DNA from: Sindora glabra
Taxonomy: Eukaryota > Streptophyta > Magnoliopsida > Fabales > Fabaceae
Assembly: GCA_020226215.1 (NCBI GenBank)
Contig: CM035230.1
Span: 4,115,501 to 4,179,500, forward strand
Length of the DNA stretch: 64,000 nucleotides
Reading direction: 5' to 3'
In this document: in pieces, positions 22,906 through 34,432 of the stretch
How the letters are laid out: every line of letters begins with the position of its first letter
How positions within the stretch are numbered: position 1 is the stretch's first letter
Position numbers and translations under genes: made by a program
Notes under the pieces: model-generated
What the model was told of the DNA's origin: nothing
The model's input: only the letters and a program-made list of their open reading frames with translations
Databases searched by the model: none

Positions 22906-25406
22906 GGATTATTTGTTTCATTATAAAAGTGTCTTTAGAGAAAGTGTTGTCATGACCATACCCAATCATGGCTAGCGTAGACCGTAATTTTGTTATTTCC
23001 ACCAATCTAATTAGTAGTGCCATCTCTTTTCTTTCTAATAACTTATTAAGTTTACAAAGCTACAATGTCTAAATAGGAAAAAATATCTATTACCATAACG
23101 AGGTAAATGATTATTCCTTCCCATGTTTTAAATTAACCTTATTCTACTTTTGCTATATTCTTTTCCTACAAAGATATGACCCTTGTACTCTAACTTCATA
23201 CCAATAGTTATTCATAAGTCATACCATTTGTCATATACTAGTCCAAATGTTATGTGGTGGAAATCACTTTTTTTTCAAGCCTTATAAGGAACAAGATATA
23301 AATGAATAAGTTTATGACTTAGTAAATGAATATGCTACCATAAAGTAAAATTTTAAATTTAAGATGTGTCTTAACAACTAAAGATTTACTTTCCTTATTT
23401 AGTTATATGAAGATTCTAGCTTTAACCATAAGCATGCATTTAACCTAACCATCCTTAGTGGTTAGCATTATTGAACTCATTCATCTTTTGATGATTTCAC
23501 TTTGTCATAAAAAGTTATTCATAATTATCTTGTAATGCTAGTATAGAATAGTATAGAATAAATTATTCAACAACATCACTATCATGATCACATTAACAAT
23601 ATTCATGGAAATATAAATAAAGTAATAAATCACCTTATGACTCTGGCTAACTTTATACCCCTACAAACCATTCTTGTCCTTTTCTTTCTTTTTAGTTATT
23701 ATTTTTATTTCCATTCACCTAGCATGAAACCTAAGCAAGAAACCTAAACATCTCCTTTCCTTTACTATAAACAACATTTGTTTCCAAAAATGCATAAATT
23801 TTCTTCAACTAGAGTTCTAATGCACACACTTTTCCTTCAGAAGGTTCATCAATGGCAAAGAAAAGGTTCTCCATCCCTAAAATTTGAGGTAAGTCAAGAT
23901 GCTTGTCACTTATTTGTGAATTTCTTATTAAGATTCAAAGCTATGGGTATTTTGATTTTTGTTTGAAATAATGATTTAACTCAATTTTATATATACATCC
24001 TTCCTTGTAAGTTTATCTTTTCCAAAAGTAAGTTTGGAAATATGTTTTACCTAAGAGAATGAGAACTTACATAACTTGGCATTAATTCTAGAAGATATAG
24101 TAAGAATGCAAATCCTCAGTAGGATCGAATTAAAAGTTGAGCCTTTGTTCCTTATTACCCACACCATTCACATAAAGATATGTTTCATCATAATAACGTT
24201 CACCTGTGGTGTTTCTTAGAAACTCAAAGTCAAATTCATTGTGATTTGAGATTTCTAATGACCTTTACATCAGAGAAATTCATCGTTAATGTTAAAGCCA
24301 TTCAAACATTAAAATTATTAATGCAAATAAAAGTCAATTTTCAATAGTTGAGGAAGGAATTTAGTGCATGAAATGAAACAACTATTTTTGGATTGTAGTT
24401 AGAAAACAATAGTAATACATGTAACATTAATTAAGGCTAAAGTAATTCAAAGGGTAAAGAGAGTAGGTAAATGACACCAAGAGCAATATTACTAATTTAC
24501 TAATGAATTCTAATACGTCTAACTTTAATTTGTCTACAACTTGGAAATGTTTGAGTGCACACTTCTACATTGTATGAAAATTATGGATTAAAAGCCTAAG
24601 GCAGAGTAATAACTACACAAGTCTGGATAGTTTTTCACTTATTAATCTCCATTTCAATGAGCAAATGAAAAAAATATTTAATTAGACTTACATAGTAAGT
24701 AGAAACAATTTTAGTAGAATCACCCTTAATAAGCTTAAGCTGAATGGTGACCAAACATATTCTTACTCTTAGATTGAAAATCGCCACCTATAATGTCAAA
24801 GCCAATATTTGAGTTTCATTCCCCCACTAATTTATTGTGATAGGTGAATTATAAGTAACTTAAATTGCATATGAATAACTAGTTTACTCTTTCAAATGGC
24901 ATTCATTTAGATATGATTATATTTTTCTAGTTTGCTAACTATGTTATTGTAATTTCCATTAGATGGATCAACCTAAGCTGCCATAGGTTTTTAAGCTCTA
25001 AATTACGTATAAGCTCTTTCTTCGACCATACTAATTACTAAAGTTAGAAAGTAAGAGGTCCAACATATTTATTATCACTTATATTTACCAATAGCTAAGA
25101 TGTGAAATTCAACTTAGTAATAATAAGGTAAGTTGCATTTCAGATTTATCAGTAATAATGGCATCATTGTCTTAATGAATGTATATCTTAAAATGATGTT
25201 TACCTATAAAGAATATAAATGGAAATGTTCCACTACCCTTCACACCTTTTCTAAATCCATTTCTCTAGTTATTAGTAGTCATTTGTTGATTGTTGGATCT
25301 CTTTCCCTATAAAATAGTATGTTAGTATGTGTTTATATCTCCTATTAGTGAGCTAGTGTGTATGATTATATATCTTGCTAGTAAGCTACCTTAATTATAT
25401 TCTCCC

Positions 25407-25410
<4 letters not shown>
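22906..25410. other. Unassigned AT-rich repeat-like region, possibly a minus-strand LTR
   Basis: No coding similarity found. At 22948 the plus strand reads TGTCATGACC, which resembles the reversed end of the gypsy-like LTRs here (family B ends GGTCATGACA). A minus-strand LTR may therefore start at this point and interrupt the LINE. I could not find its other end or a matching target duplication (candidate left flank AGTGT, 22943-22947), and its interior does not match families A or B. The short open frame at 23778-23966 appears to be chance. Confidence 0.35.

Positions 25411-25475
<65 letters not shown>
25411..25475. repeat. (AT)n microsatellite
   Basis: About 64 bases of nearly pure alternating A and T. 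It lies within a stretch whose edges (TATATTCTCCCTTT, then ATAATATTTTGATTAA) recur at 39389-39425, where only a short AT spacer is present. The tract therefore expanded in this copy. Confidence 0.95.
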
Positions 25476-25479
<4 letters not shown>

Positions 25480-26767
25480 TTGATTAAAAGAATACTATAT
25501 TGAAAGATGTATAGTTTTTTTAATGCATTAAATGTTGGTGTGTGTCCTAGGAGCCAATCATAAATATGATTGTAATAATGTACAATATATTATGTTTTAT
25601 TTAAGGCAATGCAATTATTATATTTTATTTTTATTTTTTTATATATCTACGTAATTTATAATTTAATATAATAATTATTTCTGGTAATAATACATTAAAA
25701 CTAGCATATATAGTGACTAGTGATTATGAATCATAGATATGTGATATCAAGTCAATACATGAGTACATTGTTAGTGAACAGATGTATTGGACTAGCCCAC
25801 AATGAGAAAACTACATGGATTATCATATGTCATTAGTTATTCTCATGTGACCACAATGCATATAGTCCTTTGACCTAAAGTCACTACGGTTCCCTACATG
25901 AGGAGTCACACACTTTGATGTCGCCCTATATTACCTTTAACTGGAATATGTTGTAGGACGTTGATTGGGTATGTCATGAATCATGCAAAGGGATGTGAGT
26001 GATATAGATAGGAATTTTGTTCCTATTACATAGTAAGAGTGATATCCTTGAGCCTCTTAATTGAATGAGATTAAGAAATATATGGCCATGCTCAAATGGA
26101 TTAATATGAGATATTGATCATTTGTTTAAGTTAGTCTACTCAGTATCAAAAAACATAAATTGAACATCAATGAGGATGATACATTCCATGCCTCTAGTTT
26201 GATTTGGATATTGTTACAAAAAAGATTATGTTACAAAGTGTTGTTCACACATTAAGTGAATATTGAGTCACAGATATTTTTACTACTTAGGTGGTAGTGA
26301 TGTATTGCTAGATATCACTCACTGTCTATGGTCCACAGGTGGGCTATTACCAACGTAGTAAAAACTTAGAGGGTCATATAAAAGGAGTAGGAATGAGACA
26401 ATAATTAATTGGACTTTAGTTGGACTAAAATCTAATTAATTAGACTTATTTTCGTGCATATAAATATTATTAAAATAATAATATATTTTTACGTAATATA
26501 TAGTATATTATGTGATATTATTTGATATTAAAGTGATATCAGATAATTACATTATTAGTTATTAAATAATTATATTATGAGATAATATTATTTTTTAATA
26601 GAAGATAACTATATGTCATTTTAATATTAGATAATTATATTATTATCTAATATTAGATAATTATATTATTATCTAATATTAGATAATTAATGGATAAGTT
26701 CTATCTCTCCTTACTCTCTCCATGATAAGGATAAGTTGATAGTTGTCAAGTGAGATTAGGATTTTGG

Positions 26768-28052
26768 TGTTATGTTAAGACTAGCATGTGTGAAGACTTA
26801 TATGGGATATTAAGTTTACACATGAGTACAAGTTAGAGAACTTGTATACTGGACCGACCCATATTAAGAACACTACATGGATCGTTATATGAGTGTCATA
26901 AGTGGTTCTTAGTGATCATTATTAATATGGTCCTTTGACTTAAGATCATCAAGGTTCCCTACATGTGAGTTTCATATTTTGATACTATTCTATGTCACTA
27001 ATGGTTGAGTGAATGCAAGGGTAGATATTGGATATGTCACATATCATGCGGAGGGGTTTGTGTGATCAAGATGGGATTTGTCCCTCCTATATAACAGGAA
27101 CAACATCTATAGGCCCCTTGATTAAGTAAAGCTGAGAAAATGCATGGCCATGCTCAGATGAATTGACATGGGATGTCGATTACATTTGTTTCAGTCAGCT
27201 TACTTAGGAATTAAGAAACCTTAAGATTGGGCTATACGGGAATGACACGGTCCATGTCTCGTGCTCAATCTAAATGTATAGGACAAAAGGACATAGGTGA
27301 TGATCACATGTAAAGGTTTAGTCAAATCACCGACTTTCTCATTGCTTGGGTAACAATGATGTGTTGCTAGACACTAATCATTGTTTATGATCATTAATAT
27401 GATTAATGGTCATTGCCAACGTAATGAAAGCCTATAGGGTCGCACACTTAGAGCCTAGTGAATTTGGAATTAATAGACCAAATTGTTTGGGCTTAATATC
27501 TGGGAATTCATGTTATAATTATAAGGCCCAATAGTAAGCCTATAATTGTACATGGAATAAAGCCCAAATAGGTTAGGTTTTTCTATGCACCTATTTAAAT
27601 AGGCTTGTTGGGTAATAATAGGATTATTATCATTATTCACGCACCCCAAAAAGCATAGAAAAACCCTAGCACCTCTCCTTGACCAAAACCCCTGAAGAGA
27701 CGTAGCTACCACTACGAGGTGAAATTAGATCAATTCCAACCGGTGTGTGTAGTGGACATTCATCGGTGATTCACAGGTTCGTGTGGATACCATAGAGGTG
27801 CAGCCACATTAAACGCTGCAGTGGTGATCTGATCTTCTAGTTTCTATTCCGGTTCGTGATTTAGAGAGCAGATTGGATTGGAAAACAGACAGAAGCAGAT
27901 CGAATCAGAGCTGTGTAACGGATAGAAGATTTTTGGCCGAAAGGTATAAACCCTAATCCCTAATCTATGGTGTTCTAAATTCGCATGGATCCTTGGTGGA
28001 AATCGTGCAAAATTTTATTCCGCTGTGCATGTATGATGCACAATTTCTAGCA
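26768..28052 (+). repeat. 5' LTR of copia-2 with a 189 bp deletion
   Basis: 1285 bp against 1474 bp for the 3' LTR. The first five bases TGTTA are joined directly to TGTTAAGAC, which in the 3' LTR starts at 34627, so the equivalent of 34438-34626 is missing. The lengths agree exactly (1474 - 189 = 1285). Both breakpoints lie at TGTTA, consistent with a deletion guided by short repeats. The loss removes the outer part of U3. A TATA-like CTATTTAAATAG remains at 27591-27602. Confidence 0.93.
27591..27602 (+). promoter_or_regulatory. Putative TATA box in the copia-2 LTR
   Basis: The palindrome CTATTTAAATAG is kept in the 3' LTR (near 35449) and, reversed, in the solo LTR (near 1273). It is the most TATA-like word upstream of the putative R region. 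Evidence is motif and conservation only. Confidence 0.4.
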
Positions 28053-28055
28053 GAG

Positions 28056-28067
28056 TGGTATCAGAGC
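28056..28067 (+). other. Primer-binding site 1 of copia-2 (tRNA-iMet)
   Basis: TGGTATCAGAGC, three bases after the end of the 5' LTR. A perfect match to the expected complement of initiator tRNA(Met), and the site in its normal position. Confidence 0.9.
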
Positions 28068-28388
28068 TGCTTGCGAATCCAGTAGTGGACATTCATCGAT
28101 GATTCACGGGTTTGTGTGGATACCATAGAGGTGCAGCCACATTAAATGTTGCACTGGTGATCTGATCTTCTAGTTTCTATTCCGGTTCGTGATTTGGAGA
28201 GCAGATTGGATTGAAAAATGGACAGAAGCAGATCGAATCAGAGCTATGTAGCGGACAGAAGATTTTTGGCTGAAAGGTATAAACCCTAATCCCTAATCTA
28301 TGGTGTTCTAAATTCGCATGGATCCTTGGTGGAAATCATGCAAAATTTTATTCCGGTGTGCATGTATGATGTGCGATTTCCAGCAGAG

Positions 28389-28400
28389 TGGTATTAGAGC
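28389..28400 (+). other. Primer-binding site 2 of copia-2, one mismatch
   Basis: TGGTATTAGAGC in the second repeat unit. A single C-to-T change would weaken pairing with the tRNA. Confidence 0.85.
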
Positions 28401-28719
28401 CGCTTGCGAATCCAGTAGTGGACATTCATCGGTGATTCACGAGTTCATGTGGATACCATAGAGGTGCAGCCACATTAAACGTTGCATTGGTGATCTGATC
28501 TTTTAGTTTCTATTTCGGTTCGTGATTTGGAGAGCAGATTGGATTGGAAAACGGACAGAAGTAGATCGAATCAGAGCTGTGTAGCGGACAGAAGATTTTT
28601 AGCCGAAAGGTATAAACCCTAATCCCTAATCTATGGCATTCTAAATTCGCATGGATCCTTGGTGGAAATCATGCAAAATTTTATTCCGGTGTGCATGTAT
28701 GATGTGCGATTTCCAGCAG

Positions 28720-28731
28720 TGGTATCAGAGC
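28720..28731 (+). other. Primer-binding site 3 of copia-2
   Basis: TGGTATCAGAGC in the third repeat unit, a perfect match. It is directly followed by the unique leader, as the normal site would be. Confidence 0.85.
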
Positions 28732-28744
28732 CGCTTGCGAATCC

Positions 28745-30463
28745 ATAGATTAATTTTCTGTGTTGTGCATTTAAATCTAGATAATTCATGTTTAATCAGA
28801 TCATGCATGATGCAATTAGAGTTCTGGATCAATGTAATTCTGTATATTGATGAATCTGTTTTGATTAGATTAAAATTAGATTGAAACATACATAATTAAT
28901 GATTCAGTTTTAATGAGATTAAAAACTGGAAACGTAGCTGATGAAGGTTTCATTTTAATGAGATTAAAATTCGAACAGAAACATGTCTGATCGTATACAT
29001 GTGATGTATGCATTCTGTTTCGTTTAATGAGATTAAATTAAATAAAAACATGGACTAATGTTTGAGTTAATATGGCGGAACATCAAGAAGTAGGATTTCA
29101 GAACAGTTTTGGAATTAGGGTTCTTGATAAATTCAACTTTTGGCCGATTATTTTAATGGTTAATACAGAAACTGAAACATTCAAAATTTTCTGGATTTTG
29201 CTCGAAAGTCTTCAAAATTTTGAATGTAAGATGCATAAAAAAAATTTTGTAAGGAGGATCCACTAACCGGCTAGCGGGACTGCCGTACTAACTCTGCGTA
29301 GCGCAATAATTGATAGCCTGAATCTAAGCTGCATTTTAAAATCAATCTTTTCATAACCTTCTAATTTTAAACAAGTTAAAATTGGAAACAAGATCAATTT
29401 CAATGAATACCTATGGTTGTTTGTATGCTTACATGTGATGTTTGCTGCATGATGCATAGTTATGGCCCTTACACCATAATGTATGGTTATCTTTCATTTA
29501 TTGGTTTTGGTTTTATTGTAATTAAATACGGCTTGCGTGTCGTGCCTTTCTCTATAAATTCTAGTTGTACATTCTTTCTCTCACCTTACTCCCCTCGAAT
29601 GTAACTCGAGTTTTCTCCTTCATTATGTATTGTAAAGCTAGAATAGTTTCCTTTCAAATGTACAACATGTTTAAACCTGGAGCTTGCTGCTATGGAGACA
29701 AGGAGCCAAAATCAATATGAGGACAACCGTGGAAGATGCTTAAAGAAGATATCTTTACCTTAGGTTGACCTTTTTGGTTTTCTCATTGGCTTGGGAAAAC
29801 CAATGTAGTTGGGCCATAACTATGCACATTTATTTTATGTTTTATTGCATGCTTTATATTAATGTATATGATATGTTAGATATAGGCATGTATGGATGGC
29901 AAATAATGGTGAGATCTAAAATAGACATTTAAATCCCTCAATGCAAATATTAAGTTAGTAATAAAAGTGATGCCTTCCAATGAATGGCACTTGTCAAGGC
30001 CTTGATCAACATAAGGTAGGTTTGCCAAAGCAAAGTGCCTAGTTTATCTTGGTGAGACACGATAGGATAATAGTGATGTCCAAATGCCAATAATTGGGTT
30101 TTAACTTAACTAGGCCATCTCAATAGGATTGGGGGCCTAGAGGCATGGAGTTGGGCTTAAGTCCATGAGATGGATTTGAACAAGTGTTGTTCACCCAACT
30201 ATCTAAGAGTTACATAAGATGTAATTGGCAAGGAGTTGCCTACCTAAATAGCCAAAACTTGAGTGATCAGCCAAAGCTGACTTAAGTCTAGGTGAAATAT
30301 GGATCTTGGCCCACTAGAAAATCTCAAACGTTACGATTTTTCAAAATAATAGTGAGGGCTATTATTTTGAGAAAAATAGTGGGAGTATTATTTAATAAAA
30401 GACCTTATTAAATAAATAAAATACATGATTCTCATTTTGCATATTTTTCTATTGTAGATAACC
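28745..30463 (+). other. 5' leader of copia-2
   Basis: A 1.7 kb untranslated region between the last primer-binding site and the gag start. Blocks match the copia-1 leader in order: an AACCGGCTAGCGGGACTGCC motif (about 29272-29291), a GCGTGTCGTG block (about 29535) with the hairpin at 29594-29610, and the region just before gag. Short open frames at 28651-28884, 29072-29266 and 29413-29604 are not shared and appear incidental. Confidence 0.8.
29594..29610 (+). promoter_or_regulatory. Conserved leader hairpin of copia-2
   Basis: Stem CTCGA/TCGAG around the loop ATGTAAC. The loop equals that of copia-1 (17568-17586), and one base pair differs on both sides in a compensating way (T-A here, C-G there). 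Role unknown. Confidence 0.6.
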
Positions 30464-33400
30464 ATGGCATCAAATGCATCAAATTTATCACTGCGATCTA
30501 TCCTTGAGAAGGATAAATTGAATGGGATGAATTTTCTCGATTCGTATCGAAACTTGAGGATTGTCCTCAAGCATGAGAAAAAAGTATGTCCTAGAGCAAC
30601 CTACTCTAAATGAGCCTGCTGCTAATGCTCCTCGAGCAAAAAAGGATGCTTATAAGAAGCATCTAGAAGATACTGTGGATGTTAGTTGTCTCATGCTTGC
30701 TACCATGAACTCTGAGCTTCAGAAGCAATATGAGAACATGGAGGCGTTCAATATGATTGATCACCTTAAACAGCTCTACCAAGAGCAAGCAAGACATGAG
30801 AGATATGATGTATCTAAAGCATTGTTTCAGTGTAAGATGGCTGAAGGAAAACCCGTTGCTACACATGTGCTTAAAATGATTGGGTACATCAATAGCCTTG
30901 AAAGATTGGGTTTTCCTTTGCAGCAAGAATTGGCCACTGATATAGTTCTGCAATCGTTGCCTAAGAGCTATAGTCAATTCGTCATGAATTACAACATGAA
31001 TGAAATTGATAAGACTTTGCCTGAACTGCTTAACATGTTAAGAACTGCTGAGCAGAACTTGAAAAAGTCCAAGCCCAATACCATTATGATGGTTCAAAAG
31101 GGCAAAGGAAAGGGCAAGTCTAAGGCCAAGAATAAAAAGAAAAAGGACAAGACTAATGGAAAGTCCAAGTCAAGTTCCTCTGCACTGAAGCCCAAAGGTG
31201 GCGTGGCCAAAGAAGGGCAATGCTTCCATTGTAAAGAACCAAGACATTGGAAGCGAAATTGCAAGATTTACTTGGAAGAGCTTAAGAAGCAAAAGGAAAG
31301 TGGGACTTCTAACTCAGGTATTTATGTTATAGAGGTTAATTTATCTACTTCTACATCTTGGGTATTAGATACTGGATGTGGTACTCACATTTGTGTAAAT
31401 GTGCAGGATCTTAAAGAAAGTAGATCGTTAGCGAAAGGTGAAGTGGACCTACGCATTGGAAATGGAGCAAGAGTTGCTGCATTAGCTGTAAGGACTTATT
31501 ATTTATCTTTACCTAGTGGATTAGTTTTAGAATTGGACAATTGTTATTTTGTGCTTACTGTTAGTAGAAATTTGATTTCTGTTTCTTGTTTAGACAAGAA
31601 AGGTTTTTCATTTATAATAAAGGACAAATGTTGCTCTATTTATTTAAATGAAATGTTTTATGGCAGTGCACAATTAATGAATGGTCTCTATGTTCTGGAC
31701 CTTGAAAATTCAATCTATAACATAAACACGAAGAAGGTCAAAACTAATGATTTAAATCCAACCTATCTTTGGCATTGTCGTTTAGGCCATATAAATGAGA
31801 CACGCATCTCCAAACTTCATAAGGATGGATTTTTGGACTCATTTGATTTCGAATCATATGAGGTATGTGAGTCATGTTTATTAGGTAAGATGACTAAAGC
31901 CCCTTTTACTAGGAAAGGTGAAAGGGCTAGTGATTTATTAGGCTTTATACATAGTGATGTATGTGGACCTTTAAACACACAAGCTAGAGGAGGTTATCAG
32001 TACTTCATTACTTTTACTGATGATTTCAGTAGATATGGTTACGTGTTTCTTATGAAACACAAGTCTGAATCTTTTGAAAAGTTCAAAGAGTTCAAAAATG
32101 AAGTACAAAACTAACTTGGTAAAAGTATTAAAGCACTTCAATCAGATCGAGGTGGTGAATACTTAGACCGAGAGTTCCTTAATCATCTAAAGGAGTGTGG
32201 CATTGTATCACAACTCACTCCACCAAGAACACCTCAATGGAATGGTGTTTCTGAAAGGAGGAATCGAACTTTGTTAGACATGGTTTGGTCAATGATGAGT
32301 CAGGCTGACCTTCCAAATTCCTTCCGGGGACATGCTCTAGAGACTGCAACTTTCACACTAAACCGTGTTCCGTCAAAATCAGTTCAAAAGATACCATATG
32401 AGATATGGATAAGGAAATGTCCTAGTTTATCTTTTATGAAGATTTGGGGCTGCGAAGCTTACGTAAGACGTTAGGCTTCTGATAAACTTGGACCCAAATC
32501 TGATAAATGTTTTTTCATTGGATATCCTAAGGAAACAAAAGGATATTATTTCTATAATCCAACTGAGCAAAAAGTGTTTATTGCTCGAACTGGTATTTTT
32601 CTAGAGAGAGAATTTATCTCTAAAAGAATCAGTGGGAGAAGAATAGAACTTGAAGAAATTCAAGATCAACGAGAAAATATTGAACTTGAGATAGAACCTG
32701 AGCCGGTTCCACAAACAGTTGTGAAAGAACCTGCTCATGTAACACAGAACCCACGTAGATCTAGTAGGATACGTCGTGAGCCCGAGAGATATGGTTTTCT
32801 CGTGACTCATCACGGTGATGTGTTGCTCATGGACCAAGATGAGCCCACAACCTACTAAGAGGCTATGATGGGGCCAAATTCTAAGAAATGGCTAGAAGCT
32901 ATGAAATCAGAGATGGACTCCATGTATTCAAACCAAGTTTGGACTTTGGTTGATCCACCTGAAGGGGTAAAACCCATTGGGTGCAAATGGGTTTTCAAAA
33001 AGAAAACTGACATGGATGGTAATGTGTGTACCTTTAAGGGACGATTGGTTGCAAAAGGTTTCAAACAAATCCATGGTATTGACTATGATGAGACTTTTTC
33101 TCCAGTTGTCATGCTTAAATCCATCAGGATTCTTCTAGCTATAGCAACATATTATGATTATGAAATTTGGCAAATGGATGTCAAAACTGCTTTCCTTAAT
33201 GGAAATCTTCTTGAGGATGTGTACATGACACAACTTGAAGGTTTTGTAAATCCTGAAAATGCTGGAAAAGTTTACAAATTGCAACGATCCATTTATGGGT
33301 TGAAGCAAGCTTCTCGGAGTTGGAATCTTCGTTTCGATGATGCGATCAAAGAGTTTAGTTTCATCAAAAATGAAGATGAACCCTGTGTGTACAAGAAGGT

Positions 33401-34418
33401 TAGTGGGAGCACAATAGTCTTTCTGGTGTTGTATGTAGATGACATATTACTCATTGGAAATGACATTCCTACACTACAGTCTGTAAAAACTTGGTTAGGA
33501 AATTATTTTTCTATGAAAGACTTAGGTGAGGCCTCCTATGTATTAGGTATCAAGATCTATAGAGATAGATCGAGAAAATTGCTTGGCCTAAGTCAGAGTA
33601 CATACATCGACAAGGTGCTAAAAAGGTTTAGCATGCAAGATTCTAAAAGAGGATTCTTGTCGATGTCACATGGCATAAGTCTTTCAAGAACTCAATGTCC
33701 TTCCACAGAGTATGAGAGACAGCGCATGAGTAAGATCCCTTATGCATCTACGATTGGGTCTATCATGTATGCCATGTTATGTACTCGTCCTGATGTCTCG
33801 TATGCTAGCATGATGAGCAGATACCAATCAGATCCTGGTGAAAGTCACTGGACAGCTGTCAAGAATATTCTTAAGTACTTAAGAAGAACTAAAGACATGT
33901 TTTTGATTTATGGAGGTGAGAAAGAGCTCATTGTAAATGGTTACATTGATGCTAGCTTTCAAACCGATAAAGATGACTTCAGGTCACAGTTAGGTTATGT
34001 ATTTTGCCTTAATGGTGGCACTGTGACCTGGAAAAGTTCAAAGCAAGGGACAGTGGCTGATTCTACAACAAAAGCTGAATACATTGCAGCATCAGATGCC
34101 GCAAAAGAGGCTGTTTGGATTAAGAAGTTCATCAATGAACTTGGAGTTGTTCCTAGCATTGCTGACCCAGTAGAGCTCTATTGTGACAAAAATGGAGCCA
34201 TTGCGCAAGCCAAGGAACCTAGATCTCACCAGAAATCCAAACATATACTCCGGCGTTATCATCTCATAAGAGATATTGTTAACAGAAATGATGTCAAGAT
34301 ATGCAGAATACCGACTGACGATAATGTCGCCGATCCACTGACAAAAGCCCTAACGCAGCAAAAGCATGATAGTCATATGAGATCCATAGGTATTAGATAC
34401 ATGGATGATTGGCTTTAG
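30464..34418 (+). pseudogene. gag-pol: Copia-2 gag-pol pseudogene
   Basis: Relative of the copia-1 polyprotein in the same domain order. The start is ATG 30464 (MASNASNLSLRSILEKDKLN). At 30578-30584 there are 7 bases where copia-1 has 9, which shifts the frame; from there to 34418 all remaining coding sequence is in one frame. That frame has stops at 32112 (TAA), 32472 (TAG) and 32856 (TAA), each where copia-1 has Gln, so each fits one C-to-T change. Motifs kept: zinc knuckle CFHCKEPRHWKRNC (about 31221-31262), protease WVLDTGCG, integrase HSDVCGP, SDRGGEY and SERRNRT, and RT YVDD (about 33435). RNase H shows TKAEY and YCDKN in place of TEAEY and YCDNN, and one codon is missing near 33808. 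Not expected to make a full protein. Confidence 0.93.
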
Positions 34419-34420
34419 TG

Positions 34421-34432
34421 CAAGTGGGAGAT
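34421..34432 (+). other. Polypurine tract of copia-2
   Basis: CAAGTGGGAGAT lies between the gag-pol stop codon and the 3' LTR, the same as in copia-1. Confidence 0.9.

Larger units (their letters stand above)
27751..28744 (+). repeat. Triplicated U5 plus primer-binding-site unit of copia-2
   Basis: Three direct repeats of about 333, 333 and 328 bp start at 27751, 28084 and 28417. Each starts AGTGGACATTCATCG and contains the last ~300 bp of the LTR, its CAGCA-type end, a tRNA-iMet primer-binding site and TTGCGAATCC. Copy 1 overlaps the 5' LTR; copies 2 and 3 lie beyond it. The 3' LTR has only one U5 copy. The copies have diverged by scattered substitutions, and copy 3 lacks 2 bases before its primer site, so the amplification is not recent. 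Confidence 0.95.

Noticed and set aside
30663..33064. Minus-strand open frames across copia-2 gag-pol
   Set aside because: They are antisense shadows of the plus-strand gag-pol pseudogene.
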